Shown here piece after piece: positions 62,401 to 64,000 of a stretch of DNA of 64,000 nucleotides; within the stretch, counting starts at the first letter, position 1, and each line of letters opens with the position of its first letter. The DNA comes from Chrysomallon squamiferum (lineage: Eukaryota; Mollusca; Gastropoda; Neomphalida; Peltospiridae): contig CM022671.1 in assembly GCA_012295275.1 (NCBI GenBank), positions 27,553,822 to 27,617,821 of the forward strand. The letters run 5' to 3'. Under the pieces are notes generated by a model. That model was not told the DNA's origin. It saw only the letters and a list, made by a program, of their open reading frames with translations, and did no database searches. The position numbers were made by a program, and so were the translations under genes.

Positions 62401-63696
62401 TTTCAGTTTGGATTTTAGTTCCAATTTTACTATTTGTAAGAACTGCAATTTGTAAGAAGCATAAACCTAACAAAACATTTAAAAATCTAGATCCATTTTT
62501 ATCAAAAAATAAAATAAAATAAATACAACAATTTTCTATGTTATCTCTCAATATTTAGATTTATCAATAATACCAAATTTGTTAATGTCAAAGATAGAGG
62601 GATTTATTTAAATATTATTAATGTGTCCTTCAGATCAATACCAGTCAGTCATAGATAAAATCAGACTGGGGCGGTTAAATCTAACATCACAAGAACATGA
62701 ATTCACATTGTTATGATAAAGTGAATCGCACAATTAAAGAATCACTTCATTAATAATTCATCTTCCTATAATGTTTATAATGGCAAATAAATAATGTTTT
62801 TCTTTTGCAGACTGCTATATTTATTTATATATTAAAAAAAAAAAATGTTTTATGACTGCTAATATGACAAATATATACAGATATTAAGAATACACTTACT
62901 AAACCCATTTGTCCAAAATTCAAAGGTAATTACATGAATTTCTAATTATGTATCAGTTACTAGTACCATCAGCCAAATAAAATTTTAACAAACAGGTTAT
63001 TTCTTTTTAAAAATCAAAATATATAATCTGCATTGGTCACCAGTATCTTTATAAAGTCCCATCTTCTCTGATCCTTAGATGCAGCTAAAATATTTTAAAA
63101 TATCAATATTTTTAAACTTAAGTCAATTTTATTAAAAAGAGTCCTTCAGTACATTACCAGTAAGTCATGAATAAATCAGACTGGGGCGGCATACATGTAT
63201 CATCATGTAGGACTCCAAATTATACTCTGTTATACTATAGCTTTAAAAAGAAAAAATTCTGTATATTCTTATAATGAAATTATGTTATGGTGTAATAAAA
63301 TCACTTTTTTTTAACCTTTTTATTGTTTTGAGTCATCTAAACATAAACACAGATATGTAAACCTTGTATAAATACCTGTTTGTTCTTTTCTTCACCTTTT
63401 CTGTCAACACAAAAAATGACATCTTCAATGTTTTCTCCAACACTGGGCTGGAATTATAAAAAAATGAAAAAAAAATTCAAAATAAAACAATTAAGATTCA
63501 CAGAGGAGTTGATAAAACATGGAAAATTTGATGATAAATTTTTTTAGTTCAAATAACCAAAAGAAAGTGTGGAAGAATTTAAAATTATAAATACCTCTAC
63601 ATTAACATATGACGTAACATCTGGAGTCTGTAATGATGTACCATCTTCATCTTTATTTGTATGTGAAATGGCAGAAGAAAGATCAACAGTTAAAAC
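56225..63696 (-). CDS. Disordered Ser-Pro/Lys-rich protein (partial, 5' end off window); SNORD31 host gene
   Basis: Nine exons recognised, transcription order: 63696-63595, 63447-63376, 60803-60615, 60043-59987, 59508-59233, 58727-57374, 57085-57054, 56704-56673, 56265-56225 (stop). The first five and the long one are all phase 0; about 717 codons are visible and the start lies beyond 64000. The protein is highly charged, with acidic tracts, many Ser-Pro sites and basic clusters (SPRKRK, RKKSIAQ, SLRSRR), as expected of a nuclear, intrinsically disordered chromatin-type protein. A ten-residue unit SPSKLNLVKS is repeated about three times (58480-58570). I do not recognise the family. Near 58430-58450 the long exon changes frame: one extra base, possibly in a TTT run, separates KKTQTPVKFS from EKRPLETFSV. 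Its introns contain eight U31-type snoRNAs on the same strand, so the gene is a protein-coding snoRNA host. Confidence 0.7.
58430..58452 (-). other. +1 frameshift in the long exon of the snoRNA host
   Basis: The upstream frame ends FSV-stop at 58437, while the downstream frame is open from at least 58426 and beyond. Codon composition and Ser-Pro style are identical on both sides, and exon length is 1354 (one more than a multiple of three), whereas both boundaries are phase 0. No usable GT-AG intron restores the frame. Removing one base between 58437 and 58452 does. Confidence 0.75.
58475..58570 (-). repeat. 30-bp coding tandem repeat in the host exon
   Basis: The unit encoding SPSKLNLVKS is repeated twice exactly and once with changes (SPSKTKLVKT), with a further partial SPTKK copy. 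Each unit holds a Ser-Pro next to lysines, a proline-directed kinase type of site. Confidence 0.9.
58910..58978 (-). ncRNA. SNORD31: C/D-box snoRNA, U31/SNORD31 family, copy 1 (A)
   Basis: On the minus strand: box C GTGATGA (58972-58966), guide ACCGCCCCAGT, box D' CTGA (58948-58945), box C' TGACTGA (58935-58929), box D CTGA (58917-58914). A terminal stem UCCA/UGGA closes it. It lies in the intron between 59233 and 58727. The guide pairs with ACTGGGGCGGT of the large-subunit rRNA P-loop; the fifth base upstream of D' selects the second G of GGGG. Confidence 0.9.
59653..59722 (-). ncRNA. SNORD31: C/D-box snoRNA, U31/SNORD31 family, copy 2 (B)
   Basis: Box C is the variant TTGATGA (59716-59710). 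The guide ATACCGCCCCAGT and D' CTGA are intact, C' is TGAATGA (one change), and D is CTGA at 59662-59659. Terminal stem UGUCC/GGACA. Located in the intron between exons 59987 and 59508. Confidence 0.88.
60418..60488 (-). ncRNA. SNORD31: C/D-box snoRNA, U31/SNORD31 family, copy 3 (C)
   Basis: Box C ATGATGA (60481-60475), guide ATACCGCCCCAGT, D' CTGA, C' variant TGATTGA, D CTGA (60426-60423). Terminal stem GUCCU/AGGAC, with CTGA also next to the stem on the 5' side. In the intron between exons 60615 and 60043. Confidence 0.9.
61150..61216 (-). ncRNA. SNORD31: C/D-box snoRNA, U31/SNORD31 family, copy 4 (D)
   Basis: Box C ATGATGA (61212-61206), guide TTACCGCCCCAGT, D' CTGA, C' TGACTGA, D CTGA (61158-61155). 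The terminal stem is weak (U/A rich), so ends are approximate. Part of the duplicated unit, paired with copy 6. Confidence 0.88.
61637..61710 (-). ncRNA. SNORD31: C/D-box snoRNA, U31/SNORD31 family, copy 5 (E)
   Basis: Box C is the variant GTGATGT (61703-61697), with guide TAACCGCCCCAGT, D' CTGA, C' TGACTGA and D CTGA (61646-61643). Terminal stem UGUUCU/AGAACA. Paired with copy 7 in the duplication. Confidence 0.87.
62139..62209 (-). ncRNA. SNORD31: C/D-box snoRNA, U31/SNORD31 family, copy 6 (F)
   Basis: Box C ATGATGA (62202-62196), guide TTACCGCCCCAGT, D' CTGA, C' TGACTGA, D CTGA (62148-62145). Closely similar to copy 4 over the snoRNA and flanks. Ends approximate because the stem is weak. 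Confidence 0.88.
62624..62697 (-). ncRNA. SNORD31: C/D-box snoRNA, U31/SNORD31 family, copy 7 (G)
   Basis: Box C variant GTGATGT (62690-62684), guide TAACCGCCCCAGT, D' CTGA, C' TGACTGA, D CTGA (62633-62630). Terminal stem UGUUCU/AGGACA keeps pairing through a U-G. Closely similar to copy 5. Confidence 0.87.
63139..63215 (-). ncRNA. SNORD31: C/D-box snoRNA, U31/SNORD31 family, copy 8 (H)
   Basis: Box C ATGATGA (63206-63200), D' CTGA, C' variant TGACTTA, D CTGA (63149-63146). The best terminal stem of the set: GAGUCCU/AGGACUC, seven pairs. The guide reads TGCCGCCCCAGT, so it differs from the others at the outer end (G in place of A), where it would form a G-U pair with the rRNA U. Confidence 0.9.
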
Positions 63697-64000
63697 CTGA
63701 AATGAAAAATTTCAAACATTTCACTCTAAAGGAAACTTACTCTTCTTTTGACCAAGTTCTGTTGCTAAACTTATAAATTGTTTTATAAATATACATTCCT
63801 AAATGTTCGTAATCCTAACTTGTAACTGGAGAAATTTTTGATCTGGATAAATAAATTAAAACAGAAGAATGCAGCAAAATGTGAATCAGTAATGCAAATT
63901 AATCTTCTTTCCTGATGAAAACATTTTTTAAAAACTAGTTTGTGAAACAACTGTGAAAATCACTGAAAATCAACTACATATATAATAATCGTACATCTAA

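Larger units (their letters stand above)
61060..62780. repeat. Tandem duplication of a two-snoRNA intron unit, period about 990 bp
   Basis: The stretch from CAGACCCA..ATTACTAGATCCATTACC (61065) through copies 4 and 5 recurs from about 62060 through copies 6 and 7. Box C positions differ by 990 (copies 4/6) and 987 (5/7). Identity extends far beyond the snoRNAs into plain intron sequence, so this is a relatively recent segmental duplication. Confidence 0.85.

Noticed and set aside
62880-62930. Exon-like segment with a GTAAGT donor near snoRNA copy 7
   Set aside because: Phases do not match the phase-0 neighbours and the duplicate at about 62030 has a broken donor (GCAAGT).
63035-63095. Exon-like minus-strand segment reading SKDQRRWDFIKIL
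   Set aside because: Phase 2 entry is incompatible with the flanking phase-0 exons; could be a transposon fragment but is too short to call.
58908-63215. Regularly recurring conserved element resembling a CRISPR-type or satellite array
   Set aside because: Copies are hundreds of bp apart, not regularly spaced, lie in introns of a eukaryotic gene, and carry box C/D'/C'/D structure, which explains them as snoRNAs.
1-64000. tRNA or rRNA genes
   Set aside because: No cloverleaf with A and B boxes and no rRNA-like stretch was found by eye; the ACTGGGGCGG matches are antisense to snoRNA guides, not rRNA fragments.

Overview
The window is AT-rich, intron-containing nuclear DNA from an animal. Genes have many short exons with GT-AG introns, dense simple repeats and animal-type orthologues (RASAL1/RASA4-type RasGAP, ZNHIT3, mitoribosomal mL63 and mL44, beta-glucuronidase). 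Gene content and compact introns fit an invertebrate, perhaps a lophotrochozoan such as a mollusc. The clade is my inference and is not proven by the sequence.

Layout: (1) 3865-16020, plus strand: a complete 20-exon C2-C2-RasGAP-PH-Btk protein. (2) 16021-26331: a 10-kb gap with no recognisable gene, holding 3' flanks and a pyrimidine-rich minisatellite. (3) 26332-36252, minus strand: a complete 19-exon PPP-family phosphatase with an N-terminal extension that looks like a degenerate Nudix fold followed by EF-hands. (4) 37366-38876, plus: ZNHIT3. (5) 39854-40780, minus: MRPL57 (mL63). (6) 41023-45075, plus: MRPL44 (mL44). The two mitoribosomal genes are head to head, 242 bp apart. (7) 46724-53577, minus: beta-glucuronidase, complete except for a one-base excess in an A10 run. 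(8) 53578-56224: a 186-bp tandem duplication and a degenerate foldback/retroelement-like insert. (9) 56225-63696 and beyond the right edge, minus: a disordered, Ser-Pro/Lys-rich, probably nuclear protein, not identified.

The most striking content lies inside gene 9. Its introns carry eight copies of a C/D-box snoRNA on the same strand as the host. All share a guide immediately upstream of box D' that is complementary to ACTGGGGCGGT, the peptidyl-transferase P-loop of large-subunit rRNA. Box order, spacing and guide match the U31 (SNORD31)/snR67 family, which guides the Gm equivalent to E. coli 23S Gm2251. Three introns hold one copy each and one 2.6-kb intron holds five, four of which arose by a roughly 990-bp tandem duplication of a two-snoRNA unit. 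Several copies have compensating terminal stems.

Two otherwise good reading frames (GUSB and the snoRNA host) are each broken by one extra base, so uncorrected assembly indels must be considered. All exon boundaries were called by eye from splice consensus, reading phase and family similarity.
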